DNA of 64,000 bases from Kribbella caucasensis (GCF_004361855.1 NZ_SNWQ01000003.1:248001-312000), one strand, 5' to 3'. Shown: positions 1-8,523, counted from the first letter of the stretch. Notes: generated by a model not told the origin, from the letters alone. Translations and numbers: made by a program.

Positions 1-237
1 GGCCAGTTCACGGATCCGTGTCTCCGCGGTGATCGGTCCCTCGGTCGGGCCGAGCCGATCGCGCAGCGCCTCCTTGAGACGCCGCTCAGCGGCTGCTTGA
101 GTGGGGCCGTAGCGCGTGACCGGGCGGGTGACGCCATCAAAGTCACGCATGTGTGCCCGAGCTCGGACCTTCTTCGGCCCCATGGTCGTGAAGTCGATCC
201 TGCCGTAGGTCCCAACTGGTGTCAGAGGCCTAGCCAC
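1..237 (-). CDS. Tyrosine recombinase (integrase), N-terminal part, cut by window edge
   Basis: Only the first 79 codons are visible; the gene runs off the left edge. The translation contains VRARAHMRDFDGVTRPVTRY followed by a helical AAERRLKEALRDRL stretch, which matches the arm-binding and SAM-like N-terminal domain of actinobacterial phage/ICE integrases. The catalytic domain is outside the window. A GTG start at 237 overlaps the TAG stop of the upstream XRE gene (GTGGCTAG), so the two are probably translationally coupled; ATG at 183 is an alternative start. An XRE regulator and an excisionase-like gene next door fit an integration/excision module. Family assignment rests on the N-terminal domain only. 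Confidence 0.6.
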   Translation of the reverse strand, partial: MARPLTPVGTYGRIDFTTMGPKKVRARAHMRDFDGVTRPVTRYGPTQAAAERRLKEALRDRLGPTEGPITAETRIRELA

Positions 238-760
238 GGTCCAGCTTCCGCATGGCGTCGAAGTCTTCCCGCGTCCGGGGTCGATCCTGATTGCCCAGGT
301 CCTTCAAGTCCTCCGCTTCCTCAAGCGCCTGCCTGGAGGTCATCTTCTTGACGTTGTGGATCGTCGCCTCGGTGACGAGCGTCAACCGGATTCCCTTGCG
401 CTCCGCGTCGTCGAGGTAGCGCTGCAGCACATCTTGGGCTGCCGACAGCTCGTGCATCGTCCAGATCGCCTCGTTGTAGAGCAGTCCGATTGATCGGCAT
501 TCGCTGGCGATCTCGCTTTGGAGTCCGATCTCGTCGGGCCGCTTCAGCAGGGCCTCGACTGATACGTCGAGGATCTCTGCCAGATCTGCGGCCTCGCTCA
601 ACAGAAGCCGACGCTCGCCTTTCTCGATCGCCCAAACCGTCGACTGACTCCACCGATGGCCCCTCTCGCGCATCGCGTTGGCGACTGCCTGCTGGGGAAT
701 CGCGTCCCGCAGAAAGGACACCGTCGCCCCGATCAACCGCTCCCTGTCAGCCACGGCCAC
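230..760 (-). CDS. XRE-family helix-turn-helix regulator
   Basis: This 176-residue protein has an HTH at about residues 20-55 (AVANAMRERGHRWSQSTVWA, then EKGERRL), the usual Xre/Cro operator-binding fold. The rest is helical and charged, with no recognisable second domain. It starts next to a promoter region with repeated GGGA motifs shared with the divergent excisionase-like gene, and its stop overlaps the integrase start. The likely role is control of integration and excision of the mobile element. Its exact target is inferred from position only. Confidence 0.85.
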   Translation of the reverse strand: MAVADRERLIGATVSFLRDAIPQQAVANAMRERGHRWSQSTVWAIEKGERRLLLSEAADLAEILDVSVEALLKRPDEIGLQSEIASECRSIGLLYNEAIWTMHELSAAQDVLQRYLDDAERKGIRLTLVTEATIHNVKKMTSRQALEEAEDLKDLGNQDRPRTREDFDAMRKLDRG

Positions 761-779
761 TCCGTACTATCAATTCTAG

Positions 780-835
780 TTGGGAACCACTAGGGAACAC
801 CATATACTCAATTTGGGAGTCGCTGCCAACTGGGA
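780..835 (+). promoter_or_regulatory. Divergent promoter with repeated GGGA motifs
   Basis: TTGGGA (780-785) and TATACT (803-808), separated by 17 bases, form a good sigma70-type promoter for the gene at 848. GGGA recurs at 782-785, 793-796, 815-818 and 832-835. The first three fall on an 11-base period, that is on one face of the helix. This looks like a multi-site operator, most simply for the XRE regulator at 230-760. Binding is inference. Confidence 0.5.
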
Positions 836-847
836 AATGGGGTAGAG

Positions 848-1036
848 ATGGCACGCAAGTTGCTTCACCTCAAGGAGGCCGCCGACCGGCTTCGCCGCAG
901 CGAGTCTCAGCTACGCTGGATGGTCCACAACGGCACAGCACCGCCGTCCGCTGTCATCGCCGGCCGCCGCATGTTCGACGAGGACCTCCTCGACCGCTGG
1001 ATCGAGGAGCAGTTCGACGCCGAGACCGGCGGGTGA
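848..1036 (+). CDS. Excisionase-like small helix-turn-helix protein
   Basis: This 62-residue protein has the MerR-like/HTH_17 layout of excisionases and recombination directionality factors: LHLKEAADRLRRSESQLRWM, then a basic wing with AGRRMFDEDLLDRWIEE. Length and motif order fit Xis-type proteins of actinobacterial integrative elements. It diverges from the XRE-integrase pair across a shared promoter region. A role in excision is inferred from family and position; some proteins of this family are ordinary DNA-binding regulators. Confidence 0.72.
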   Translation: MARKLLHLKEAADRLRRSESQLRWMVHNGTAPPSAVIAGRRMFDEDLLDRWIEEQFDAETGG

Positions 1037-1305
1037 CGCGCGAGCCGAGCTTGGCGCCGTCGTGCAGATCGCGTCCAGTCCGCCGGCGTTCGGGGTCCTC
1101 GGCCCGCACCAACGGCGCCCATGGTGCGGCGACTCGGCGGCGTGTCGATGGCCCCGATAATCTCATCACCCTGGCTGAGTGGTGCGGCGAGAGTGCCGGG
1201 ACCTCGAGCGGGTGGGCTGCGGGCCGCCTACAGCAGAAGCTCGGACGGACAGCAGGACTGACCGTGCGAAACCTGCACCAAGTGGTCTTGTTCAAACCCA
1301 CCGAC

Positions 1306-1750
1306 TCACGTCACAGGCCGGGCCCGCCATTCGACGCCTCTGGGGCGGTCGCCGCCGCTCTCCAGGAACTCCTTGACCGCTGATCGGACCACATCGAGCG
1401 ACACTCGGAGTCCGATGGGAAGTCCTCCGGATGACCGGCGTACTCGTAGAAGACATCCGCTGCCTGCGGCCGGTCGGTCATGGCATACCAGACGCCAGTC
1501 GTACCGTCGCTGGTACCGGCAAACTTCAGCCCGCCAACCTTGCGTTTGGCATTAATGCCGACGCGGAAGTCGTGATCCGGGTAGCCCTGGTCGGTCGTGG
1601 GCCGCTCGGCTAGGTATAGCGCTGCCATGGTGTGGTCGCACGACTCAGTCAGCAGGGCGTCGACCAACTGGTCGACATCGGCCTCAGTCCTGAGGATCAC
1701 CGGCTGATCGTCGTTTCGTGTCGGTAGTACGCCTCGATGCTGTAGGTCAT
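1306..1750 (-). pseudogene. Imm1-family immunity protein, frameshifted twice
   Basis: Read across frames, the gene gives MTYSIEAYYRHE, then VILRTEADVDQLVDALL, DHDFRVGINAKRKVGGLKF, VFYEYAGHPEDFPSDSE and finally VSLDVVRSAVKEFLESGGDR with a TGA at 1306. This is the Imm1 immunity fold. Two single-base deletions interrupt it, one near 1715 (before VILRT) and one near 1404 (after DSE). The ATG at 1750 overlaps the TGA of the upstream deaminase gene, the usual toxin-immunity coupling. Imm1 proteins are the known partners of SCP1.201-type deaminases. As written it cannot yield an intact protein, unless the indels are sequence errors. Confidence 0.75.
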
Positions 1751-2866
1751 CTCTGTCTGCGTCCTCCTGACTCGGGATACGTCCGCTTGAAGCTGTCGGG
1801 GCCGTACACCGTCAGCCGTGCGCCGTCAGGCAGGAACCTCCACAGGTTCCGGTGACAACCGTACGGGCCGGGGCAAGGTCTGTTGTTGATCGTGATCGTC
1901 TCATCGGTCAATGCGCGCTTACGCATCAGCATCGCGAACTTGATCTCGACGTGGGAGCCGAGCGTATCGGCGCCCCGGCGCGATCCGGATCTGATGGTCC
2001 TCCATGAACCGATCGACGTCCGCGGTGTACTCATCAACCCCGCTGAGGAGGTCGTGTTCCGCTCCAGAAGCATCAATCCAGATACCACGCGTCTTGTCCC
2101 TTGGTTGTCGTACCGGCAGTCGTTCGAGGATCTCGCGGGCAACAGGCCCAAAGGGCTCGGGTTCGTCCGGGGCACCTGGTTGGACAGGCTGTGTTCCGGG
2201 TGCTGCTCCATCCTTGTTGGTTTGGTCATCGCCGGCTCCAGCGGTGCCGCCCGACTTCCTGCTCGTCGGCTTTGATGAGTCATCATCCCGCCGGCCTTCC
2301 GCAGGCGGTGTCCTCCCGGCTGTGCCATCTGGCCTGTTCGCGATCCACCCGCCAGCCGGTTCAGCAGTGCGAATCCCGCTGACCATCTGTTCGACCCAGC
2401 CGCGTACCTTCGGCGGCGCCAGGCTGAGGTAGTCCGCGGCTTCCTCGCAGCGCCGGGCGGCTTCGGCCAGCTGCATGGCGGCCATCCGGGCCTGTGCGTT
2501 GCTGCCAAGGCTGCCGACCCAGCCAGCGGCCTCGCGGTACTTGCTGGCGCCGTCATGCAAGTACGCCACGACACGTGGGATTTCGTCGAGCGCCGCCAGC
2601 ACGCCTGGGCGACGCGCTGCAGCTCGGAGGGCATCGGCGGTCGGAGCGGCGGCTAGATTCTGGTTGGCATAGCTGCGGCAGCCCGCCTCGGCTGTCTGCA
2701 GCGCCTGGACCGGCTGCTCCACTGACTTTCCGGCTGCCTCGAGCACTGTCGAGATGTCGCGGTCCGCACCGGTGGCCGAACCGGAAATCAGAGCATGGAC
2801 GTGCCGGCTGGCCTGCTCGAATCGCTGCTTGAATCCCGCCAGACTGCCAGCGCCCGATGGGGTGCG
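1747..2866 (-). pseudogene. SCP1.201-type deaminase toxin, 5'-truncated and frameshifted
   Basis: The N-terminal part is a helical domain (GAGSLAGFKQRFEQASRHVH, AAGWVGSLGSNAQARMAAMQ), followed by a disordered Gly/Ser/Pro linker. The C-terminus holds the deaminase: GIWIDASGAEHDLLSG, then in another frame SHVEIKFAMLM and PCPGPYGC, the zinc-binding His/Glu and Cys-x5-Cys motifs of the family. A single extra G in the run at 1973-1976 (CCCC on the plus strand) breaks the frame just before the HVE motif. Compared with the related copy at 6897, about 19 N-terminal residues are missing and an in-frame TGA lies at 2867-2869. Deaminases of this family act on cytosine in DNA. The Imm1 gene follows with an ATGA overlap. 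Confidence 0.72.
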
Positions 2867-2916
2867 TCAGCGTTCACCCGGAACAGTCGGGACACGGTTG
2901 GACCGGGACGGCGGGC

Positions 2917-3390
2917 TTAGGCCCTGGAGGCGCCGGAGGGCCATATGACGGTCACTGGAAGGTTCTTGTCGTGGGCCGCCTGCACGACGTCGGCAGTGCC
3001 GCCGAAACCGCGGGCCGGCTGTCCATCCCATACCGCGAGCAGTTCGTCGGCGATCGCGAGCATTCGGAGGCTGGCGTCCATGTGAGCGTCTGAGTCGGAG
3101 TTTGTTCTGTCGAGTGCGACCGTTTCCGATGCCTTGGCCAGCAAGGAGTCGTAGGTCGAGTGGTGGGAAGTTGGCAGTCCGTCGCGGTAGCTGGAGGCTG
3201 GGATGACTGCGATGAGTCGGCCTCCGAGGTCGAGCACTGTTTGTGCAAACAGCGCGTCTGCGCCATCAGCCAGGCAGGAGATGCCGGTGACTTCACCTTT
3301 GGTCTCAATGATGCGGTGGAGCTCTTCTGTGACGAGAGCTTCCGTGTCTTTGGACAACCCGCGATGTCCAGAGACCGCCAGACGTACCAT
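2917..3390 (-). CDS. SLOG-fold (Rossmann-like) protein
   Basis: This 157-residue protein has the SLOG/LOG/DprA-like pattern: an N-terminal strand and loop VRLAVSGHRGL, a central GISCLADGADALFAQTVLDL, RLIAVIPASSYRDGLP, and a C-terminal AVWDGQPARGFGGTADVVQA with LPVTVIWP. SLOG proteins bind or process nucleotide-derived ligands and often occur in bacterial conflict systems. Its ATG overlaps the TAA of the upstream regulator (TAATG), so the two form an operon. No SLATT membrane effector adjoins; the membrane protein at 27.4 kb is far away. Ligand and role are unknown. Confidence 0.65.
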   Translation of the reverse strand: MVRLAVSGHRGLSKDTEALVTEELHRIIETKGEVTGISCLADGADALFAQTVLDLGGRLIAVIPASSYRDGLPTSHHSTYDSLLAKASETVALDRTNSDSDAHMDASLRMLAIADELLAVWDGQPARGFGGTADVVQAAHDKNLPVTVIWPSGASRA

Positions 3391-4697
3391 TAGGCCCTCG
3401 CTTCTTGGAGTGCTTGGGACAGCTCCATTGCGCCCCGACTGGATGGCAGGCTACTGGTGAAGTCCGTGACGCGGTTCACGACCCTACGGCTTCGGAGGTC
3501 TCGCCCGGTTTGCAGCGCAGCCAGCGCTGCGCTGCAACCCTCCTCTACGTGTCCAGCGACGACCAGAACGGCCGCATGGTCGACGAGAGCCAACGCTCTC
3601 GGCTTGGGACCGGTCAGGTGTGGATTGGCTACATCGAACGCCGCGATCGCGCCCTGAGTGTCTCCTAGGCGACCTAGGGCCACCGCCCGGGTCGATGCCA
3701 GCTTTGCGCTGTCGAATTGGAAGACCCACGGCCACACCGGTTCGCCCTTGGGATGGTCGGTCAGAGTGTCGGCGAGCTTCAAAGCTGCCACGGTCGACTT
3801 TCGATCCCTGAGCTGGCCGGCTGTGACAGCACGCAGGCCGGATAGCCATGCGCGAGCGGAGTCGGGAGCCGACCTGTCAAGAAGAGATTCAGCTTTGGCG
3901 ATGAACGTGAGGCCAATTCGAGCGTTCCCCGCCTCAGTCTCGAACTGGCCGAGGCTGGCAACCATGTAGGCGGTCAGCAGCGGGTTGCGGGCCTGCTCAG
4001 CCCTACGCACAGCCTCTGCGTACCGGTTGCGAGCGGTAGCAAGATCACCTCGGTCGGCCGCGAGCCAACCCGTCATTCCGGCGATCTCCGCAAGCACACT
4101 GAACCCGCCTGTCGTCGGTAGGCTCTGCTCGACCGTCACCCGAGTGAGGGCGAGATGCGCCTCGACCGCAGGGGCGAGATGCTCGGACGAAACCGCATGC
4201 TCCATGCGCCGGTAGTGGGCAATAGGACCGGCTAATGCTGAGCGAAGGTCGTTGGCGCCTTCATCTGGCAGCGAGATGTAGCGGGTTGCGACGAGACCGG
4301 CTCCTGTGCCGAGAGCCAACCGCAGAAACTCTTTGCGCTGCACGTCATCACCTGCCTCATCACCCCCGTGCGTTGCTGGCGGCGACCAGGATGCCCGGTC
4401 GCCCAAATCGCCCGGTGCAAGACCCAGTATCTGGCGTTCGCGGACTGGCATCGACAGTCCAGTGGCGACTCGCTCGAGGACGTGTAACCGCGCCACCCGT
4501 CTGGTACCCCGAACTATGTCGCTCACGCGTCCCTGGCTGAGGCCTACCGCCAATCCGATCCTGGTCTGGCTGATCCCGCGTGCGCCAACATCGCGAAGAA
4601 GGCGGCCAATGTCTCGTGATGTCAGGGCATCCTGGACAGCTTCGCTGCGCCAGAACGACAAGGGCAGGCGCAGCGAGTCGGCGGATTCCTCGCGCAT
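3390..4697 (-). CDS. XRE regulator with C-terminal TPR-like repeats
   Basis: This 435-residue protein has an HTH at about residues 35-75 (GISQTRIGLAVGLSQGRVSD), a linker, then a long region of helical hairpins (SVLAEIAGMTGWLAADRGDL, ARNRYAEAVRRAEQARNPLL, ALGRLGDTQGAIAAFDVANP) typical of the TPR-bearing XRE regulators abundant in Streptomyces and relatives. Its stop overlaps the SLOG gene start, which suggests it controls or works with that protein. It has no obvious catalytic motif. The region upstream (4698-4900) probably holds its promoter. Confidence 0.85.
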   Translation of the reverse strand: MREESADSLRLPLSFWRSEAVQDALTSRDIGRLLRDVGARGISQTRIGLAVGLSQGRVSDIVRGTRRVARLHVLERVATGLSMPVRERQILGLAPGDLGDRASWSPPATHGGDEAGDDVQRKEFLRLALGTGAGLVATRYISLPDEGANDLRSALAGPIAHYRRMEHAVSSEHLAPAVEAHLALTRVTVEQSLPTTGGFSVLAEIAGMTGWLAADRGDLATARNRYAEAVRRAEQARNPLLTAYMVASLGQFETEAGNARIGLTFIAKAESLLDRSAPDSARAWLSGLRAVTAGQLRDRKSTVAALKLADTLTDHPKGEPVWPWVFQFDSAKLASTRAVALGRLGDTQGAIAAFDVANPHLTGPKPRALALVDHAAVLVVAGHVEEGCSAALAALQTGRDLRSRRVVNRVTDFTSSLPSSRGAMELSQALQEARA

Positions 4698-4902
4698 CAG
4701 ACCCTCCGCTTGCCGCTGGGACTCAGATGGATCGTACCGAACGGTGCGCAGGACCTAACTCTCTGTGCGAGTCGCGGCGGATATCCGGTATCCCCAAAGG
4801 GGATGGATCCGACGGCGGGATCTCAGTCATTGTCGTTACGCCACCAATGCGCTTCGGAATGTCGCAGAGCCAGCGAGGAAGTGACTGAGAGTGATTGTGC
4901 AG

Positions 4903-4983
4903 ATGTGGGTCTTGATCATAGGGACCGCTGTCGTGACCGGTGCCATGGCGGTCGACGTATTTAGGGGCCTGAGTGACAAGTGA
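4903..4983 (+). CDS. Possible small membrane peptide (26 residues)
   Basis: The reading frame encodes MWVLIIGTAVVTGAMAVDVF followed by RGLSDK, a single hydrophobic helix with a short basic/polar tail. An upstream GTG at 4891 would add four residues. Its stop overlaps the GTG start of the next gene at 4973, so the pair could be coupled. It is too short for a family match and rests on composition and spacing only. Confidence 0.35.
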   Translation: MWVLIIGTAVVTGAMAVDVFRGLSDK

Positions 4984-5242
4984 TCGGCCGTCTGATGTCC
5001 GTCTCGCGACCTTGCCGGATCGTCGGTATTACACCATCCAGCTGTGGCTAGGCGACCACCTGATCGAGGAGCACATCGCACCAACCGAGCTGGCCCAGGA
5101 GTACGCCAACGTCATCCAGCTGCGCATCGCCGGGCTTCCCGGTCACCGGCTCCGCTGCATCCCGGCCGGAGACCATGCGCGTCCGGCGTCCCCACCACCC
5201 CCATACCGGCGGGACTGGCATCCAACCTCTGGCGCGGAGTGA
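4973..5242 (+). CDS. Small protein of unknown function
   Basis: The reading frame is 89 residues with a GTG start preceded by AGGGG at a good distance. The core (YYTIQLWLGDHLIEEHIAPT, AQEYANVIQLRIAGLPGHRL) looks like a small mixed alpha/beta domain, and the C-terminus is Pro-rich. No family is recognised. It lies between the short membrane peptide and two strong hairpins preceding the methyltransferase gene. Confidence 0.5.
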   Translation: MTSDRPSDVRLATLPDRRYYTIQLWLGDHLIEEHIAPTELAQEYANVIQLRIAGLPGHRLRCIPAGDHARPASPPPPYRRDWHPTSGAE

Positions 5243-5277
5243 TCGCCGCGCGGTGCCGGTCTCGCCTCACCAAAGCT

Positions 5278-5362
5278 GGAGCCTTCGGTTTCCCGAGTCC
5301 GAAGGCTCCGTACATAGACCAGCGGGCGGGCGCACAGCCTGCAGAGCGGACGCCCGCCCGCT
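5278..5362 (+). terminator. Two tandem perfect hairpins
   Basis: The arms at 5278-5288 and 5299-5309 are an 11-bp perfect inverted repeat (GGAGCCTTCGG). The arms at 5321-5332 and 5351-5362 are a 12-bp perfect inverted repeat (AGCGGGCGGGCG) with an 18-base loop. They lie between the gene ending at 5242 and the methyltransferase start at 5389. No T-run follows, so this could be a GC-type terminator or a leader attenuator of the methyltransferase mRNA. Confidence 0.5.
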
Positions 5363-5388
5363 GTTCCAACTCGATCATAAGGAGTGCA

Positions 5389-6231
5389 GTGGATACCCCC
5401 GTTATCCCGGTGGACCGCCCAATCGTCGATCCGGCAATCGAGACCCACTACTCGAGCCGCTGGGACGAGGCCACCCGCCTGAGTTCCACCGTCAAGGGCC
5501 GCCTGGAGCGAGCCCGGCTCTATGACTTCCTCGGCCAGTGGTTCCCGCAGGCTCCCGCCCGAGTCGCTGACATCGGCGGCGGGCCGGGCGTGCACGCCGG
5601 TTGGCTGCGTGATCAGGGCTACGACGTCGTGCTGCTCGACCCGGTACAGCATCACGTCGACCAAGCGGAGGCAGCGGGGATCTCTGCTCAGCATGGTGAC
5701 GCACGCGGGCTGCCGTGGCCGAATGAGTCCTTCGATGCCGTCCTGATGGCTGGACCGCTCTACCACCTACCTGAGGCGAGCGACCGCCGCCTGGCGCTCC
5801 GCGAGGCACTGCGGGTGCTGCGTCCCGGTGGTGTCCTGGCCGTGGTGGCGATCAACCGAGCAGCCAACCTGATCGGCTCGACGCTGGCGAACACGTTGCT
5901 GGCCCGGCAGGGCATCGTGCAGGCGATCCTCGACACTGGCCACAGCGCCGACAACGAGCGGATGGCGCACTGCTACTACCACCACGAGAGCGAGCTACGC
6001 AGCGAGCTGGTGAGTGCCGGTCTGCGACCTGTAAACATCTTCGGCCTCACTGGTCCCGGTGGCTGGCTGACGGTCGTGATCGACGCCCACTTCAAGTCGC
6101 AGCCGTACACAGACAAGCTCGCCGATCACGATCCGCTGGACACCGCTCTGGAGTGCTCACGCCTGGCTGACCGGATGCCGGAGCTGGTGGCGGCGAGCTC
6201 GTTGTTCCTGGCCGTTGGCCGAAAGGGCTAA
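5389..6231 (+). CDS. Class I SAM-dependent methyltransferase
   Basis: This 280-residue protein has the Rossmann methyltransferase motifs in order: motif I VADIGGGPGVHAGWL (about residues 59-73), the acidic VVLLDPV, and motif IV/post-I FDAVLMAGPLYHLPE followed by LREALRVLRPGG. This matches the UbiE/Methyltransf_11 family, whose members usually methylate small molecules. The GTG at 5389 is chosen for its AAGGAG four bases upstream; a longer frame back to 5044 lacks that support and crosses the hairpins. The substrate is unknown. Confidence 0.85.
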   Translation: MDTPVIPVDRPIVDPAIETHYSSRWDEATRLSSTVKGRLERARLYDFLGQWFPQAPARVADIGGGPGVHAGWLRDQGYDVVLLDPVQHHVDQAEAAGISAQHGDARGLPWPNESFDAVLMAGPLYHLPEASDRRLALREALRVLRPGGVLAVVAINRAANLIGSTLANTLLARQGIVQAILDTGHSADNERMAHCYYHHESELRSELVSAGLRPVNIFGLTGPGGWLTVVIDAHFKSQPYTDKLADHDPLDTALECSRLADRMPELVAASSLFLAVGRKG

Positions 6232-6264
6232 GCCATGCTGTCCTGCGGCACGGCCGGTGAGGCG

Positions 6265-6789
6265 TTAGCCAAGCTGGCCGTGCAGTTCGACGTACTCCTG
6301 TTCGGCGACCAGCACCTCCGACAGAACGGCATCGGCGCTTGGCAGCGGGTGGAGTGGGAACTTCGATCCGTCCCAAAGCAGCCGACCGTCCGCAGTCGTC
6401 GACGGCGGGATGACGACTGGCGTGCCCGATGCGATGTACTCGACGCCAGTGGCGAGCGGACCCAGGTCGCCGTCGGGCTGAAGGGTGCAGGTGATCCAGT
6501 CGCCGTCTGGCAGCTTCATCGTCGGTGGCCACACCCCAGGACGTTGCTGTTCGTAGCGACGCTTGCCATACGCGCCGACAATCCGCGGCAGTCTCCAGAC
6601 GGCAACGGCGGGACACGAGGTGATCGCCAAGTTCGGCGGTTCGTCGACGTCCCAGACTGCATGGACTGCTTCGACATCGCTGATCCAGTCGCCTGCGGGA
6701 TCACAGCTGATGGTTGCCGCCTGCACCGGAATGCCGCGCTCCACACAAGCGAGTGCCGTCTCCAGCAGGGCGTTCTTGCGTCGAATCAT
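6265..6789 (-). CDS. Primase/polymerase N-terminal-domain-like protein
   Basis: The protein is about 174 residues from the ATG at 6789, which follows GGGAGG. NALLETALACVERGIPV and later VWDVDEPPNLAITSCP, VWRLPRIVGAYG, GDWITCTLQ and a PPS motif resemble the small stand-alone bifunctional primase/polymerase (PrimPol) N-terminal domain proteins of actinobacteria. The acidic metal-binding residues of active PrimPols are not obvious, so this could be a non-catalytic relative. It is convergent with the methyltransferase gene. The assignment is from pattern memory only. Confidence 0.45.
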   Translation of the reverse strand: MIRRKNALLETALACVERGIPVQAATISCDPAGDWISDVEAVHAVWDVDEPPNLAITSCPAVAVWRLPRIVGAYGKRRYEQQRPGVWPPTMKLPDGDWITCTLQPDGDLGPLATGVEYIASGTPVVIPPSTTADGRLLWDGSKFPLHPLPSADAVLSEVLVAEQEYVELHGQLG

Positions 6790-6896
6790 CTGACCGGCGT
6801 CCTCCCGTCTCGGGGACATCATTGCCGCGCTACCGCACGGCTTGTCAATCCGGACTTGAGCAGAACGCTGACAGTCCAACCATGTGAGGAGCAACC

Positions 6897-7345
6897 ATGT
6901 CCCAGATTGAGCAACTCAAGATGCAGCTGCACGGCCTGGCCGACCAGTCGCGTTCGGGCGCGGGCAGTCTGGCCAGCTTCAAGCAACGCTTCGAACAGGC
7001 CAGCCAACACGTCCAAGCGCTCATCTCCGGCTCGGCCACCGGCGCCGACCGCGACATCACCACGGTGCTCGAGGCGGCTGGGAAGTCGGTCGAGCAGGCG
7101 GTGCAGGCGCTGCAGATTGCTGAGGCGGGCTGTCGCAGCTATGCCAACCAGATCTAGCCCGCGTTTCCCACACGGATGCCCTCCGAACTGCAACGCGTCG
7201 CCCAGGCGTTGCTGGACGCGCTCGACGAAATCCCCCGCATCGTGCCCTACCTGCATGACCAGGCCGGCAGGTACCGCGAGGCCGCCGGTTGGGTTGGCAG
7301 CCTCAGTCGCAACCCACCTGCCCAACAGGCCGCGATGCAGTTGGG
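6897..7345 (+). pseudogene. Truncated second copy of the deaminase-toxin N-terminal domain
   Basis: The start MSQIEQLKMQLHGLADQSRS and following residues are nearly the same as the helical domain of the toxin at 1.7-2.9 kb (shared KSVEQ-VQALQ-AEAGCRSYANQ). An in-frame TAG at 7155-7157 interrupts it. The frame then continues with RVAQALLDALDEIPRIVPYL and REAAGWVGSL, which also match the first copy. Similarity stops near 7345 and no deaminase domain follows. It is a decayed, 3'-truncated paralogue and shows that this toxin type was once duplicated or recombined here. Confidence 0.7.
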
Positions 7346-7570
7346 CGCGCGCCTCGGCTTCGCGGGCCTTCGCCATGCACCGATGGCGGCTACCGGTCCG
7401 GCCGCCACCGGTGGTGATGTCGCTGTCCGGGTCCGCGCGTTGCTCGGGCCGCCGCTGCGGCGTCGACCGCTGGCTGCTGCTGTCTGCGGGAGTGGACGCG
7501 GGGTTGTGTCCGTCCCATGGGAAACCGTCGCGTCAGACGGATGTCCAAACTCTCGGTTAGCGTGGTGGGT

Positions 7571-7933
7571 ATGGCACGAGGGCTGGCCGACTGGTCACGA
7601 CTGAGCGCGTGGCTGACCGATCGGGGTGAGGCGGTCATCAGCGTCTCGTGGGCGGAGTTGGGCAATATCGTCGGTGGCCTCCCTGAATCTGCCGTAAATC
7701 ACTATCCCCAGTGGTGGCACGGCGATCGGCAAAACACTCGCGCCTGGAGGCGGGCCGGGTACGACTTGGAGCGCGTTGATGTCGGCCGATCCGTCACGTT
7801 CCGCCGTACTGGCCCGGCGACCATGCCACCTGAGAACCGTCGGTTGTCATCGACCTGGCGCAACAACGTCCGGACGGCACAGACCACCCCGGACATGTCA
7901 ATGCTCACGCAAATCGACATCAGTCGGACTTAA
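7571..7933 (+). CDS. DUF7662-like protein
   Basis: From the ATG at 7571 the protein is about 120 residues. It carries VISVSWAELGNIVGGLPESA, HYPQWWHGDRQNTRAWRRAG and VTFRRTG, the WW and aromatic signature of DUF7662 domains. No catalytic residues are known for that family. The last 35 residues look out of frame: a +1/-1 shift near 7830-7850 would join this domain to the YaaA-like frame that follows, giving one two-domain protein. Function is unknown. It leads a three-part operon ending in a GIY-YIG-like gene. Confidence 0.55.
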   Translation: MARGLADWSRLSAWLTDRGEAVISVSWAELGNIVGGLPESAVNHYPQWWHGDRQNTRAWRRAGYDLERVDVGRSVTFRRTGPATMPPENRRLSSTWRNNVRTAQTTPDMSMLTQIDISRT

Positions 7934-8523
7934 TCGTTCTCCCGTGTTCCAAGGCCAAGGCCCGCGGCGGTGAATCCCGGCTCGAGGAACCTGTCGATTC
8001 GTGGCCGCAGCCGCTGCGGCAAGCTCGCCAAGACCTCCAGCGGGAAGCGGCCGTTGATGAGCGACTGCTCCTGCCGGCCTGGCGCCGGTACACCGGCCAC
8101 TTCTATGCGGCGGCCGGTGACGCCCTGTCCGACGCAGTGGCAAACGGCGCGCACGTCGTGATCTTGAGCGGCGGGTACGGCTTGCTTCGGGCCGAGGAGC
8201 TGATCGGCTGGTACGAGAAGAAGCTCCGGCTCGCCGATTGGCCGGCAGGTCTGCTTGAGAACGCGCTGACTGACGAAGCTGTCCGCGTGCGGGCACAATG
8301 GGTGGTTGCCTTGGCAAGCACCACGACCGATTACGCGCGACTCATCCGCCGCGTGCCATGGAGCCGTACCGACGCTGCCGAAGCACTGCTTGTGACCCTG
8401 GCCGACGCTGGCGCTGGCGCGATGGTGAACGTGCCGCGCGCGCTGGGACAAGCGTTCCGCGCCTTCTGGGAACACCGTCCCGATGGCTATCCACCCGGCC
8501 TCGTTGTCGAGCGAATCTCATGA
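7834..8523 (+). pseudogene. YaaA/DUF6884-like domain lacking its own start
   Basis: The frame reads HQSDLIVLPCSKAKARGGES, then WRRYTGHFYAAAGD, VVILSGGYGLLRAEELIGWY and an C-terminal helical part. The LPCSK and SGGYGLL motifs are those of the YaaA/DUF6884 (peroxide-stress/SLOG-like) group. No ATG, GTG or TTG lies in frame before about 8134, and the frame is open from 7834. The domain therefore most likely belongs to the upstream DUF7662 frame, separated by one indel. Its TGA overlaps the ATG of the GIY-YIG gene. Confidence 0.5.

Noticed and set aside
1037..1305. Possible small gene right of the excisionase-like gene
   Set aside because: Open frames here are antisense or unsupported by ribosome sites and show no domain.
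5044..5388. Upstream extension of the methyltransferase frame
   Set aside because: It crosses two strong hairpins and has no ribosome site; the GTG at 5389 follows AAGGAG.
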